From the NCBI GenBank assembly GCA_963798795.1, contig CAWCUZ010000001.1:2108001-2172000 (forward strand): a stretch of DNA of 64,000 nt, given 5' to 3'. The notes beneath the pieces were generated by a model. It was not told the DNA's origin and did not search any database. It worked only from the letters and a program-made list of their open reading frames with translations. This document shows, piece after piece, positions 35,864-44,625 of the stretch. This DNA is from CAWCUZ01 sp963798795. GTDB taxonomy: Bacteria; Acidobacteriota; Vicinamibacteria; Vicinamibacterales; SCN-69-37. The position numbers were made by a program, and so were the translations under genes. Every line of letters begins with the position of its first letter. Within the stretch, counting starts at the first letter, position 1.

Positions 35864-37282
35864 ATGGGCCGGCTGCGCGCCGGAATTTTCGTGGGTTTCG
35901 TGTCCGTCCTGACGGCATTTACGGCAGGGTGCGGTCACGATGTGACGCCTGAGTTGACACAGGCGATCGGCCAGGCGCGCGCGACGCGGCCGTCCGGCGT
36001 GCCGCGCGTCACCTGGACGGACGTCGAGAAGTTCTACGCCGACCGCCACGACGCGCCGGTATGGGTCGACGGCGACGGGCCGAACGGGCGCGGCACCGCG
36101 GCCCGTGGCGTGGTGCAGTCCGCCGTCGTGCACGGCCTGGAACCCGACAACTACGGCACGCGCGAGTGGTCGTCACTCGCCGCGCGGATCGATGCGACGG
36201 ACGACGACCATGACCGCATCCGGCTGCTGGCGCGGCTCGACCTGCGCATCACGGCCGCGCTGCTGGAGCTGGGCCACGACGTCGCCATCGGACGCAGGCG
36301 GCCCGAGTCGCTCGACCCGCTGTGGCAGTCCGAACGCAAGCCACCGGATGTCGTCGGCTCGCTCGAGGTCGCGGCGGGCAGCCAATCCAGACTCGAAGAC
36401 TGGCTCGAGGATCTGCAGCCCCCGCATCCCGAATACAAGGCCCTTCAGGGATTGCTCGCGAACCTCGTGGCGCAACGTGAACGCGGCGGCGGTCCCGCCG
36501 AAGCCGGCCAGATTCCGCTTGCGCGGCGGATCGCGCTCGTGGCCCTCAACCTCGAACGCTGGCGCTGGGTGCCCGACGACCTCGGCGACCGCCACTTCCT
36601 CGTGAACATCCCGGCCTTCGACGTCGTGGCGCGCGAGAACGGCCACGTCGTCCTGCGCACGCGCGCGGTCGTCGGCAAGCCCGACCGGCGTACGCCGGTC
36701 TTCAGCGACACGATGACGACGATCGTGTTCAGCCCGTACTGGCACATCCCCGAGAGCATCGTGACGGCCGAGACCGTCCCGAAAATGGAAGCCGACCCCG
36801 ACTACCTGAGCCGCAACCACATCGAGATTCTGCGCGTGTCCGATTCGAAATCCGAGCCGGTGGATCCGGACGACGTGGACTGGGATGACGCGACGGCCCT
36901 GGACGACCTGGCGTTCCGTCAGAAGCCGGGCGCGCAGAACTCGCTGGGACTCGTGAAGTTCCTCTTCCCGAACCGCTTCGACGTCTACATGCACGACACG
37001 CCGGCCGACAGCCTGTTCAAGCGGAGCGGCCGCGCGTTCAGCCACGGGTGCGTGCGCCTCGAAGAGCCTGCCAAGGTGGCGCAGTACGTCCTTCGCAACG
37101 ACCCCGACTGGGACCCGCAGCGCATCGGCAAGGCCATGCACGGCGGCGTGGAGCGGCAGGTCGCGCTCCACGAGCCCATCCCGGTCCACATCGTGTATTT
37201 CACGGTCTGGATCGACGAGACCGGCACGGCCCACTACTACCCCGACGTCTACGGCTACGACCGGGCAATGCGGGGCCTCTGA
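35864..37282 (+). CDS. L,D-transpeptidase of the YcbB/LdtD type, predicted lipoprotein
   Basis: 472 residues. Forms 3-3 cross-links in peptidoglycan. A lipoprotein-like signal ends TAFTAGCG (Cys23), anchoring it outside the inner membrane. An N-terminal substrate-binding region covers about 50-230. The YkuD catalytic domain follows, with TTIVFSPYWHIPESIV and the active-site motif FSHGCVRLEEP (Cys nucleophile, His, Arg). The 60-residue insertion with an acidic DPDDVDWDDATALDD loop before the catalytic motif matches the capping loop of YcbB. It lies next to a second YkuD-type protein in the same direction. Confidence 0.93.
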   Translation: MGRLRAGIFVGFVSVLTAFTAGCGHDVTPELTQAIGQARATRPSGVPRVTWTDVEKFYADRHDAPVWVDGDGPNGRGTAARGVVQSAVVHGLEPDNYGTREWSSLAARIDATDDDHDRIRLLARLDLRITAALLELGHDVAIGRRRPESLDPLWQSERKPPDVVGSLEVAAGSQSRLEDWLEDLQPPHPEYKALQGLLANLVAQRERGGGPAEAGQIPLARRIALVALNLERWRWVPDDLGDRHFLVNIPAFDVVARENGHVVLRTRAVVGKPDRRTPVFSDTMTTIVFSPYWHIPESIVTAETVPKMEADPDYLSRNHIEILRVSDSKSEPVDPDDVDWDDATALDDLAFRQKPGAQNSLGLVKFLFPNRFDVYMHDTPADSLFKRSGRAFSHGCVRLEEPAKVAQYVLRNDPDWDPQRIGKAMHGGVERQVALHEPIPVHIVYFTVWIDETGTAHYYPDVYGYDRAMRGL

Positions 37283-37340
37283 CCTGTATAGTTGAAGAGG
37301 TCCGTGTGTCTCCAATGGAGCGCCGGGCGCCCAATCGCCA

Positions 37341-38054
37341 ATGCCTCAGGCTCCCCGCGTCGTTACAGGTCTGGTTTGCGCTCTTGTCTCCGTGCTGGGG
37401 CTCGCCGCCGCTCCGGCCGGGCCGGCAGGCCCGACCGCATGGCCGGATGCGCCCGCTTCACTGGACCCCGTCCTCGATCTGGCGGCCGGCGCCGCACGCT
37501 GCGCGATTCGCGCGGGCGATGTGGACACGCCCGCCACCCTGACCGTCATCGACTACTCCAGGCCGTCAACCGAGCGGCGCCTCTGGGTCTTCGACTGGAC
37601 GTCGCACGACCTGCTCTATGAAGAACTCGTCGCACACGGCCAGGGCAGCGGCGCGAACCTGGCGACGTCGTTCTCGAACGACGCCGAATCGCACCAGTCG
37701 AGCCTCGGGTTGTTCGTGACGGGCGAGGCGTATGTCGGCAGGAACGGCTACTCGCTGCGGCTCGACGGCCTCGATGCCGGCTTCAACGACCACGCCCGCG
37801 AGCGCGCCCTCGTCATTCACGGCGCGCCCTACGTGAGCGAGGCGTTCGCGCGGGCGCAAGGACGCCTCGGCCGGAGCTGGGGCTGCCCCGCGCTCGACAC
37901 GCTCGTCGCGCGGAACGTCATCGACCACGTCAAGGGCGGAAGCCTGGTGTTCGCGTACTACCCCGATCCCGCCTGGCTGCACGCGTCGAAGTACCTCGGC
38001 ACGTGCGCCGCGGCGCATGGAGCGCCGGGACCCGGCGGCGTCCCCCGGGTCTGA
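37341..38054 (+). CDS. Murein L,D-transpeptidase catalytic domain protein (YkuD_2 family)
   Basis: 237 residues with an N-terminal signal segment (about 1-25). The YkuD_2 domain shows LTVIDYSRPSTERRLWVFDW, ALVIHGAPYVSEAF and the active-site GRSWGCPALD (Cys nucleophile with the preceding Ser/Trp). The family is exported and presumed to modify or cross-link murein; direct evidence is limited. It starts 58 nt after the YcbB-type gene, probably the same transcript. A TGAA hairpin repeat overlaps its 3' end (38043-38068). Confidence 0.88.
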   Translation: MPQAPRVVTGLVCALVSVLGLAAAPAGPAGPTAWPDAPASLDPVLDLAAGAARCAIRAGDVDTPATLTVIDYSRPSTERRLWVFDWTSHDLLYEELVAHGQGSGANLATSFSNDAESHQSSLGLFVTGEAYVGRNGYSLRLDGLDAGFNDHARERALVIHGAPYVSEAFARAQGRLGRSWGCPALDTLVARNVIDHVKGGSLVFAYYPDPAWLHASKYLGTCAAAHGAPGPGGVPRV

Positions 38055-38068
38055 AGACCCGGGGCTCC
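38043..38068. repeat. TGAA-loop hairpin repeat, copy 4
   Basis: Stem CCCCGGGTC, loop TGAA, stem GACCCGGGG, followed by CTCC. It covers the stop codon of the YkuD_2 gene and may double as a terminator-like structure. Confidence 0.7.
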
Positions 38069-38115
38069 TTCGGAGCGACCCGGCGTAATCCTCGTTGACG
38101 CCTGTGCCCGTTGTG

Positions 38116-38128
38116 CTTACATTGTAAG
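38116..38128. promoter_or_regulatory. PadR-type operator upstream of padR
   Basis: Perfect palindrome CTTACA-T-TGTAAG ending 5 nt before the padR ATG. The identical 13-mer occurs at 42065-42077 in front of the exported protein gene on the other side of the permease. The match to PadR-box style (TACA...TGTA) suggests autoregulation. Confidence 0.65.
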
Positions 38129-38133
38129 TAACC

Positions 38134-38481
38134 ATGACCGGCGCGCCCGGGCCCCTCGGCGAATTCGAAGTCGTCGTCCTCATGGCCGTTCTCCACCTCC
38201 TCCAGGGCGGAGATGACCCCTTCGGATCGGCGATTCGTGACGAGATCGAGCGCCGGTCGGGACGCCGCGTGTCGCGCGGATCGATCTACATCACGCTCGA
38301 CCGGCTCGAGGACAAGGGCCTTCTCACCTCCACGCTCGGCGGCACCTCGGCGGGCCGCGCCGGGCGTCCGAAACGCCTGTTCCGCGTCACGCCATCGGGC
38401 CGCCGGGCCGTGAAACATTCACTCACGCTGCTGACGCGCATGCAGGCCGGCCTCGAGCCGATTCTCGGCGACCTGTCATGA
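38134..38481 (+). CDS. PadR family transcriptional regulator
   Basis: 115 residues. Winged helix: EFEVVVLMAVLHLLQGGDDP, GRRVSRGSIYITLDRLEDKG, GGTSAGRAGRPKRLFRVTPS, with a short C-terminal dimerisation helix, as in the short PadR proteins that precede ADOP permeases in Acidobacteria. The stop overlaps the permease start by four nt. It probably binds the CTTACATTGTAAG palindrome in its own leader and at 42.07 kb. Confidence 0.93.
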   Translation: MTGAPGPLGEFEVVVLMAVLHLLQGGDDPFGSAIRDEIERRSGRRVSRGSIYITLDRLEDKGLLTSTLGGTSAGRAGRPKRLFRVTPSGRRAVKHSLTLLTRMQAGLEPILGDLS

Positions 38482-41081
38482 CCCGCTCCGCATGGCGGCT
38501 CCTCGAGCGCTGGCTCGGCCGTCGTCTCCCGGCCGATCGCGTCGCGCCGATCGTCGGCGATCTGGCGTCGGACTACGCACGCTGTCGCCAATCGCGCGGC
38601 GCGGTCCGCGCCGGGTGGTGGCTGCTGCGCGAAACAGCCTCGCTGACCGTCGCGTACCGCCGTGGACGAGCAGCGAAACGAGGCCCCATGGACAGACTGC
38701 GATCGGATTTGGTGCACGCCTGGCGAACCATGCGCGCGCGGCCGACGGCGACGCTCGCCACGGTCGGCGTGCTCTCGCTCGGCATCGGCCTCGTGTCGGC
38801 CATGTTCGCGCTGGCCGATCCGTACGTGACGAAACCGCTGCCCTTCGCGCAGGCCGACCGGCTCGTGACGATGTCGATCCGCACGCGCGCAACGAGCGGC
38901 CTGCCGACGCTCGAGACGTTCCGCTCGCGCACCGACCTGTTCGCACGCGTGACGGCAACCGACAACACCGAAGACGTCTACGCCGGGTCGGACGGCAGCA
39001 TCACGCTGCATCTGCTGCCGGTCGCAGCCGACTACTTCCAGGTTCTCGGCGCCGCCGTGCCGCGGCTCGACGACTGGCATCGCCGCCGGGGATCGCTCGA
39101 AACGCCGGTGATCCTGAGCGCCTCGGCCGCGCGACGCCTTCGCGACCTCGCGCCGGTCGCCGGCGTGCTCCGCGCCACCGACGAATCGGGCACGCCGAAC
39201 GGCCAGGGCTATCGCGTGCGGCCGCCACTTCCCGCATCGTTTCTGTTCCCGTCCGGCTCGCAGTACTGGGACGGCGTCGTCCCGCTCGACGACCACGCCG
39301 AGCTGGCGGCCGTGGAACGTTCGCCCGCCGGCCTCACGGTCACGCGCGTGCGGCTGAGTTTGATCGCCAGGCTCCAGGCGGACGTCACCGCGGAGCACGT
39401 GGCGACCGTCCTGACGACGGCGTCTTCCGACCAGGTGCTGCCGACACGCGGCTATGCCGTCTCGGCTCTCCCCGTCGTCGACACCATGACGAAACGGCTG
39501 CGGCCGCTCGCCACCGGTGCGCTCGCGGCGGGGTTGCTGGTGCTGATCGTGTGCGCCGCGAATGTCGCCAATCTGCTCATCGCGCGCGGCGCGTTCCGCC
39601 GACGTGAGCTCGCCACTCGCGAGGCGCTCGGCGCGTCGGGCGGCGACCTGGCGCGGCTCGTTCTGGTCGAGCTGGGCCTGCTCACCCTGATTGGCGTCGG
39701 CGGCGGGCTGGCTATCGCGACGGGCGTGCTCGCGGCGGGATCGCTCGTGATTCCGGCGCAGTACACCGCGCTCGGCGCACCGGCGATCTCGGCGCGCGTC
39801 GTCGGCTTTGCCCTGCTCGCCGGCGGCGTCGTGATGCTTGCGGGCCTCGTGCCCGCGCTCGCCGCGTGGCGCGTCGCGCCGTCGGTCCTGTTCAACCAGG
39901 CCGCCACGGCCGAGGCGCGCGGTGTCCGCGTCACCCGATTCTCGATGACGGCCGCTCAGACCGCCTTGGCCGTCGTGCTGCTGGTCGGCGCCACGCTGAT
40001 GGCGCGGTCGTACGTCAATCTGCTCTCGCAGGATCCCGGCTACACGGGCGATTTGTTCGCGATCGGCGTTCGATATCCGGCAATGGCCGACGGCGCCAGC
40101 TGGCGCTCGGCCGTGGAGACGACGATCGCCCGGCTCGGACATCTCGACGGTGTCTCGAAGGCATCGGCCATCAAGGGCCCGCTCGTCGAGAACATCGGCT
40201 ATGGCATGGCGGGCCCGGCGGTGACCGTCGACGGCCAGCGCGCGTGGCTGATCCTGAAGCAGGTGGAGACCGGTTTCTTCCAGACGGCCGGCACACGTGT
40301 GCTCGAAGGCCGCGCGTTGACGCCCGCCGACGAGCGACGCGGCGCCGTCGTCAACGAGACGTTCGTGCGGGAACACAGTGCGGATCGATCTCCGGTGGGC
40401 CGGCGGATCGAGTGGTCCATTCTCGGATCGGCTCAGTCGCTCGAAGTGGTCGGCGAGGTTCAGAACGTCACGGAGGGCGCCCTCGATCAGCCCCCGATTC
40501 CCACCGTGTACTACCCGCTCGACGACACCACGCCCGCCGGCACCTGGACGACGTTCGTCATGCGCGCCGATCGCCCTGGCCCGCTGCTGGCCGCCGCGGC
40601 CGAGCGCGAGATCCAGGCGGTCGTGCCCAAGGCGCGCGTCGCAAGCAGCGGGATGATGCGCGACCGGCTGATGCGCTCCGTCCAGGACCGCTCGTTCGCC
40701 ACCCTCATGGTCGCCCTGTTCGGTGTGGCGGCGATCGGCGTGTCCGCAGCCGGCCTGGTTGGCGTCGTCGGCTTCGTCGTCGCGCGCCGGACGCGCGAGA
40801 TTGCCATCAGGCTGGCGATAGGCGCCGCGCGCGCCGACGTGTGGCGGCTCGTCACGCGCGAGGCCGCGCTCGCGTCGGGCCTGGGCGCGGTCGTCGGCCT
40901 CGTGGCCGGCGGCTGGCTGTCCAAGACGATGACGAGCCTGCTGTTCGGCCTGGCGCCGGCGGACCCGGCGTCGATGGTGCTGGCGGCTGTGGTGCTCGTG
41001 CTCGTGGTCGGCGTCGCGGCCTGGGTGCCGGCGCGCCGCGCGCTCGGGCTGTCCCCGTCCGAGGCGTTGAGGGTCGAGTAG
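38478..41081 (+). CDS. ADOP-type MacB/FtsX permease (acidobacterial duplicated orphan permease)
   Basis: 867 residues, inner membrane. An N-terminal cytoplasmic extension (residues 1-70: LLERWLGRRLPADRVAPIVG, LRETASLTVAYRRGR) is the ADOP hallmark. It is followed by TM1 (ATVGVLSLGIGLVSAMFALA), a MacB-like periplasmic core domain, an FtsX domain (GLLVLIVCAANVANLLIARG), and a second copy of both units with a C-terminal FtsX (FGVAAIGVSAAGLVGVVGFV, ALGLSPSEALRVE). No ATPase is adjacent, as usual for these orphan permeases. Coupled to padR. It probably works as a mechanotransmission-type exporter of an unknown compound. Confidence 0.92.
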   Translation: MTRSAWRLLERWLGRRLPADRVAPIVGDLASDYARCRQSRGAVRAGWWLLRETASLTVAYRRGRAAKRGPMDRLRSDLVHAWRTMRARPTATLATVGVLSLGIGLVSAMFALADPYVTKPLPFAQADRLVTMSIRTRATSGLPTLETFRSRTDLFARVTATDNTEDVYAGSDGSITLHLLPVAADYFQVLGAAVPRLDDWHRRRGSLETPVILSASAARRLRDLAPVAGVLRATDESGTPNGQGYRVRPPLPASFLFPSGSQYWDGVVPLDDHAELAAVERSPAGLTVTRVRLSLIARLQADVTAEHVATVLTTASSDQVLPTRGYAVSALPVVDTMTKRLRPLATGALAAGLLVLIVCAANVANLLIARGAFRRRELATREALGASGGDLARLVLVELGLLTLIGVGGGLAIATGVLAAGSLVIPAQYTALGAPAISARVVGFALLAGGVVMLAGLVPALAAWRVAPSVLFNQAATAEARGVRVTRFSMTAAQTALAVVLLVGATLMARSYVNLLSQDPGYTGDLFAIGVRYPAMADGASWRSAVETTIARLGHLDGVSKASAIKGPLVENIGYGMAGPAVTVDGQRAWLILKQVETGFFQTAGTRVLEGRALTPADERRGAVVNETFVREHSADRSPVGRRIEWSILGSAQSLEVVGEVQNVTEGALDQPPIPTVYYPLDDTTPAGTWTTFVMRADRPGPLLAAAAEREIQAVVPKARVASSGMMRDRLMRSVQDRSFATLMVALFGVAAIGVSAAGLVGVVGFVVARRTREIAIRLAIGAARADVWRLVTREAALASGLGAVVGLVAGGWLSKTMTSLLFGLAPADPASMVLAAVVLVLVVGVAAWVPARRALGLSPSEALRVE

Positions 41082-41133
41082 TTCCGATCAAGGCATTGAA
41101 GAATTGAATCGTTGAATCATCTGCTTCGTCGAT

Positions 41134-42045
41134 TCATCGAGTCATTGGTCGATTCTGACCCTGCCCGCCGTCAAAGTCCCTGTCACTGAACGCCGGATTC
41201 ACCTGGATCGTCTCGAACCGCCACTCCCAGAGCGTGATGCCCTGCGCCGTTGTCGTGAGACGGTGCGGCAGACGAACGCCGTTCACCTCGCGGCGGTCGG
41301 TGACGGCGACCGTGATCTCCACGGCGGGCAGATCGTCTCCTGATATTCCCGAGCCGCCTGCGCGTCCGCCACTCGATGAACTGCCGCGGCTCGACGAATT
41401 GCCGCCGCCCGCCTGACCGCGGCGCCGAATCGTGTTCGTCGGACGAATCTGGCGACGCTCGTGATACACGAGCCTGGCCAGGGCGCCGGTGGCGGGATCG
41501 AATTCCAGGCGCGCGGCGTAGCCGTCGAGACCGGCGGCCTGCAGCGCGTGCGGACCGGCCGTCGTGAACCGCAGCCCACCCCAGGGCTCCGTTCGAAGCA
41601 GGACCATCAGCAGCAGCTCCGCCGCCTTCTTGCGCAGGTACGTGTCCTGCCCGGGCGGCATGCTCGACTGTCCGTCGAACGTCGTGATCGTCCGATCGCC
41701 GGCGAAACCGCGCCGCGCTTCGTGGAGTGCCGACGTGACGCCCGAAAAGGGAACGGTGATCTCCATGAAACGGTCGGGCATCGCGATCCGCAGTTCGTAC
41801 GGGTCCTCGAGGTCCTGCGTGTACCCGCCGACGACCGTCTGGCTGGACCAGAACGTGCCGGTGAGCCGCAGGCCTTTGATGGCGAGTACCTTCCCGTCAC
41901 CGCCCATCGCATCGCGTGCGGCCTTCAGCATCGCCGCGGGCGCCGGCGTGGATTGGACGGCGGGCTGCGCGGCGGCGACGACGCCCAGCGTCGCGGCAGA
42001 CACGATCACGGTGACGGCGCGGCCGAGAGGGCGGGACGGCGGCAT
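41134..42045 (-). CDS. Exported hypothetical protein with a PadR-like operator
   Basis: 303 residues from ATG 42045, set by an AGGAGGTCG ribosome-binding site. Signal peptide (about 1-25), then a beta-rich body (LKGLRLTGTFWSSQTVVGGY, MPDRFMEITVPFSGVTSALH, GYAARLEFDPATGALARLVY) that resembles outer-membrane lipoprotein-sorting or LolA-like folds. A Ser/Gly-rich insert (about 230-255) precedes the final strands. It has the same CTTACATTGTAAG palindrome 19 nt upstream of its start as padR, so it is probably in the PadR regulon with the ADOP permease. Function unknown. Confidence 0.8.
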   Translation of the reverse strand: MPPSRPLGRAVTVIVSAATLGVVAAAQPAVQSTPAPAAMLKAARDAMGGDGKVLAIKGLRLTGTFWSSQTVVGGYTQDLEDPYELRIAMPDRFMEITVPFSGVTSALHEARRGFAGDRTITTFDGQSSMPPGQDTYLRKKAAELLLMVLLRTEPWGGLRFTTAGPHALQAAGLDGYAARLEFDPATGALARLVYHERRQIRPTNTIRRRGQAGGGNSSSRGSSSSGGRAGGSGISGDDLPAVEITVAVTDRREVNGVRLPHRLTTTAQGITLWEWRFETIQVNPAFSDRDFDGGQGQNRPMTR

Positions 42046-42064
42046 GTCGACCTCCTGCGGATAG

Positions 42065-42077
42065 CTTACATTGTAAG
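42065..42077. promoter_or_regulatory. Second PadR-type operator
   Basis: CTTACATTGTAAG again (extended GCTTACATTGTAAGC, 42064-42078), 19 nt upstream of the exported protein start on the minus strand. It is identical over 13 bp to the site before padR. Confidence 0.65.
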
Positions 42078-42132
42078 CACATGCCTGTCCACGGCCCAGC
42101 GCTCGTCCCATGCCGCGCCGGGCGAGCCGCTC

Positions 42133-42507
42133 CTATGCCGGGATCAGCGACACCCCGTACTGCGCCAGCGCGCGGTCGCGGCTGACGAGGGTTGCGCGTT
42201 CGGCGAGCGCCTGCGCGACCAGCATCCGGTCGAAGGGATCCGCGTGATGCGGCGGCAGCGACTCGAGCGTCGTCGTGTGGGCCAGCGTCACCGGCAGCTC
42301 GGTGAAATCGTCAGCCGCCAGCAGAATCCGGAACGGCTCGTCGAGCCGGATCCGGCCGAGCGCCGCCTTGATGGCCACTTCCCACGCCGACACCGCACTC
42401 ACCCAGACGATGTCGGCGCGGGCAATGGCCTCGCGGGCTGCGCGGCCGAGCCGCCGATCGTCGCGCTGCCACCAGAGAATGACGTGCGTGTCGAGCAGCA
42501 GCGTCAC
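42133..42507 (-). CDS. PIN-domain toxin, VapC-like
   Basis: 124 residues. Predicted Mg2+-dependent ribonuclease toxin. Acidic residues of the PIN site are visible: Asp6 in LLLDTHVILWW, Glu in SAWEVAIKAALG, Asp in HADPFDRMLVAQA and Asp in LVSRDRAL. It overlaps the antitoxin stop by four nt. The type (PF01850, VapC of the THVILWW subclass) usually cleaves tRNA or rRNA. It is intact and probably functional. Confidence 0.92.
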   Translation of the reverse strand: MTLLLDTHVILWWQRDDRRLGRAAREAIARADIVWVSAVSAWEVAIKAALGRIRLDEPFRILLAADDFTELPVTLAHTTTLESLPPHHADPFDRMLVAQALAERATLVSRDRALAQYGVSLIPA

Positions 42508-42740
42508 GAGGTCTTGCCGGTGAACGCATCGAGCAGCGCATCCGGCAGCGGCGCGTCGAAATCCGCCGCGATCCGGATCCTGCCCTTCGCGCTGCCGGGC
42601 CGCCGGCGCCCCGCCCGACGGATCGGCACCAGCTTGGCGCGCGGCTTGCCCGCCTTGGCGATGATGATTTCCGCTCCCGCCGCCGCTTCTTCCACGAGCG
42701 ACGACAGGCGGGTCTTGGCCTCGTAGAGGTTGAGCACCAT
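42504..42740 (-). CDS. Phd/YefM-type antitoxin
   Basis: 78 residues. The N-terminal Phd/YefM fold LYEAKTRLSSLVEEAAAGAE, IIIAKAGKPRAKLVPIRR binds DNA. The C-terminal tail (IRIAADFDAPLPDALLDAF) is the toxin-wrapping segment. First gene of the pair, overlapping vapC by ATGA. Confidence 0.9.
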   Translation of the reverse strand: MVLNLYEAKTRLSSLVEEAAAGAEIIIAKAGKPRAKLVPIRRAGRRRPGSAKGRIRIAADFDAPLPDALLDAFTGKTS

Positions 42741-42782
42741 GACGACGACGCTAGCATCGTCCCCAGAAGTTGGTCAAGTTGG

Positions 42783-42890
42783 TCTCCTTGGGCTTCGCCC
42801 CCCGCGGACCCCCGACACGCTCGCTCGCGCGGGCCCCACGCCCCGCTCCGTTCGCGTGGGCGCGCGCTCCCGCGCGCGCGTTCGATGCTC
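42783..42890. repeat. Single diverged copy of the 103-bp repeat
   Basis: Contains GGGCTTCGCCCCC, GCGGACCCCCGACACGCTCG and CCGTTCGCGTGG in the same order as the tandem array after tRNA-Ser at 50.0-50.5 kb. It is non-coding, in the 210-bp gap upstream of the VapBC pair. Confidence 0.65.
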
Positions 42891-42950
42891 TTCGGGGGCT
42901 TTGCATCCGCTTGTCGGCACATCGCGCCACGTCTGCCGTACACTGACGGC

Positions 42951-43217
42951 ATGGGTGACGCAGGCGAAGGACTGGTCGACAACGAAGCCCGGATCGCGGA
43001 ACGGCGCGACGAGATCGAACGCGATCGCCGCGAGCGCCGCGAGCCCCCGGCCGCCAATCCCGAGGCCCGGGCCGCGGTCGAATCGCTGCGGCTCGCGCGG
43101 ATCGAGCTGCAGCGCCAGCTCGACGCCACATCGCACGAGGGACGCCGGGCGTCGCTGAGTCAGGCGCTCGAGGAACTGGACCGGCGGATTGCCGAGGAGC
43201 GCGCCCGGATCGGCTAG
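42951..43217 (+). CDS. Small charged coiled-coil hypothetical protein
   Basis: 88 residues, about 40% Arg/Glu. Two long helices are predicted from the heptad-like pattern: IAERRDEIERDRRERRE and ESLRLARIELQRQLDATS followed by LSQALEELDRRIAEERARIG. There is no catalytic motif. GTACACT (42938-42944) could be its -10. It could be a structural or partner-binding protein. Its stop lies inside the left arm of an inverted repeat. Confidence 0.55.
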   Translation: MGDAGEGLVDNEARIAERRDEIERDRRERREPPAANPEARAAVESLRLARIELQRQLDATSHEGRRASLSQALEELDRRIAEERARIG

Positions 43218-43376
43218 CAGCCCGTGGTGCAAGTCCGCCCTGGCAACGAGACGGCCGATGCGCCCGGCCGGCCAGGCGCGACGACCGAGAATACGGCGTG
43301 TATTTGAGGGAGGAGCAACGCCGCCGGGCGGGATGCAGCGGGCGTCGAATGCAGGCGGACTTGCACCACGGGCTGC
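43217..43376. repeat. 160-bp element with 23-bp perfect terminal inverted repeats
   Basis: Arms 43217-43239 and 43354-43376 are exact reverse complements (gcagcccgtggtgc... / ...gcaccacgggctgc), enclosing 114 bp without a supported gene. No target duplication is evident. It is MITE-like in form. Confidence 0.65.
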
Positions 43377-43403
43377 CAGGCTGCGGCGGTCGCGCGACTC
43401 GTC

Positions 43404-44618
43404 TCAGCGTCGGCCCGCGGACGTTGCTCCGGTGGCGGATGCGCCGGCAGGCGCGGCGGGCACCACACCCAGCCGATCGACCGCGTCCGCGGCCATGCCG
43501 GCCAGAATGGCGTTGCCGGCCCGGCGCATGTGCACGTCGTCGTTGAAGTACTCGGCGGTCTTCGGGACCTGGCTTTCGAAATCGACGAAGGGGACGCCGT
43601 GCGCCGCGGCGACATCGCGGGCCGCCGCGTTGTACGCCCGCATGCCGTTGATCATCGCGGTGAGCGACGGATAGGTGCCGTTATCGGCGCACATCATCGG
43701 CGCGAAGTACAGGAGCTGCCGCTCGTCCGCCGAGAGCCTGGCGTCGTACAGATACGGCTGGGACGCGGCAATGACCGCGTGGCCGTCCGACTGGATCGCG
43801 TGAATCAGGGCGGCGTAGTAGTACCGGAAGCTCGGCAGGCTTCGAAACGGCGGGGCGTCCACCGGCGTGAGCCGCGCCGCCACCTTCGCGACGTTCTCCG
43901 GGTGCCTGACATCGAGCGGATCCCCGGCGCCGCGGATCCGGTTGACGAGCTCGTTCACGCTGAGCCACGGGGTCGGGTGGGTCATCAGCCGCGCCTCCGG
44001 CCCCATGAAGGACGCGTACGGCCCCAGGAAATGCGAATAGTCGGACTTGAAGCCGCCCTGCGCGAGCCAGGGCGGAGAAAAGCTGCGCATCAGGTCGTTG
44101 ATGGCCTCGAAGAAGATCACGACATCGGGATTGAACCGCCGCACCTCGATCTCGTACGCGGTCAGGTCGTGCGCCGTCGTGTACCAGGGCGCCCCCGCGT
44201 TGAGCACCTGGATGTCGACTCCCGGGTGCCGGCGACGCAGCTCGGTCTGGAGGAGGAACGGATAGCTGTCGGGATAGCTGTTCGTCACGCCCAGCGTCGT
44301 CGATCCGCCGACGGTGAAGATGCGCAGCGCGTTCGGCGGTTTGTCCGGGGCGACGTCGTCGCCCCGGAACCCCTCGTTGTTCACGTGGTCGACGGCCATG
44401 TCCGGCGTCACCTGCAGAAAGGGGTGGGGGGCATGACGGTGGACGCTGCGGTAGATCTCCTCGGCGGCGGACGTCCGCAGCGCCAGTTCCGTCAGCACCA
44501 GTCCCAGCAGCAGGAAGATCGACGCGATCAGCGCCACCCCGACGGCGCGCGCCCAGAATCGGACCCGCCGCGCGCGGCGGGTGGTCAACGACAGGTCGTC
44601 GGATTGAGTCACGGGCAC
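43404..44618 (-). CDS. Membrane-anchored SGNH/GDSL hydrolase family protein
   Basis: 404 residues. One N-terminal membrane segment (about 25-47: VGVALIASIFLLLGLVLTEL). The SGNH-type domain has block I IFTVGGSTTLG (Ser nucleophile), Gly/Asn block IQVLNAGAPWYTT, block III EAINDLMRS (Asn) and C-terminal DDVHMRRAGN (Asp/His). Enzymes of this type deacetylate or de-esterify sugars and lipids, often in surface glycans. The N-terminal region before the catalytic domain is what I associate with DltD/AlgJ-like SGNH proteins. The substrate is unknown. It is followed 7 nt upstream-wise by the NIPSNAP-PEP-mutase gene on the same strand. Confidence 0.82.
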   Translation of the reverse strand: MPVTQSDDLSLTTRRARRVRFWARAVGVALIASIFLLLGLVLTELALRTSAAEEIYRSVHRHAPHPFLQVTPDMAVDHVNNEGFRGDDVAPDKPPNALRIFTVGGSTTLGVTNSYPDSYPFLLQTELRRRHPGVDIQVLNAGAPWYTTAHDLTAYEIEVRRFNPDVVIFFEAINDLMRSFSPPWLAQGGFKSDYSHFLGPYASFMGPEARLMTHPTPWLSVNELVNRIRGAGDPLDVRHPENVAKVAARLTPVDAPPFRSLPSFRYYYAALIHAIQSDGHAVIAASQPYLYDARLSADERQLLYFAPMMCADNGTYPSLTAMINGMRAYNAAARDVAAAHGVPFVDFESQVPKTAEYFNDDVHMRRAGNAILAGMAADAVDRLGVVPAAPAGASATGATSAGRR

Positions 44619-44625
44619 ATACGTA

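Noticed and set aside
38286..40376. Long open frame (about 696 codons) antisense to the ADOP permease
   Set aside because: High-GC third-position mirror of a well-recognised gene; His/Arg/Asp-rich with no domain.
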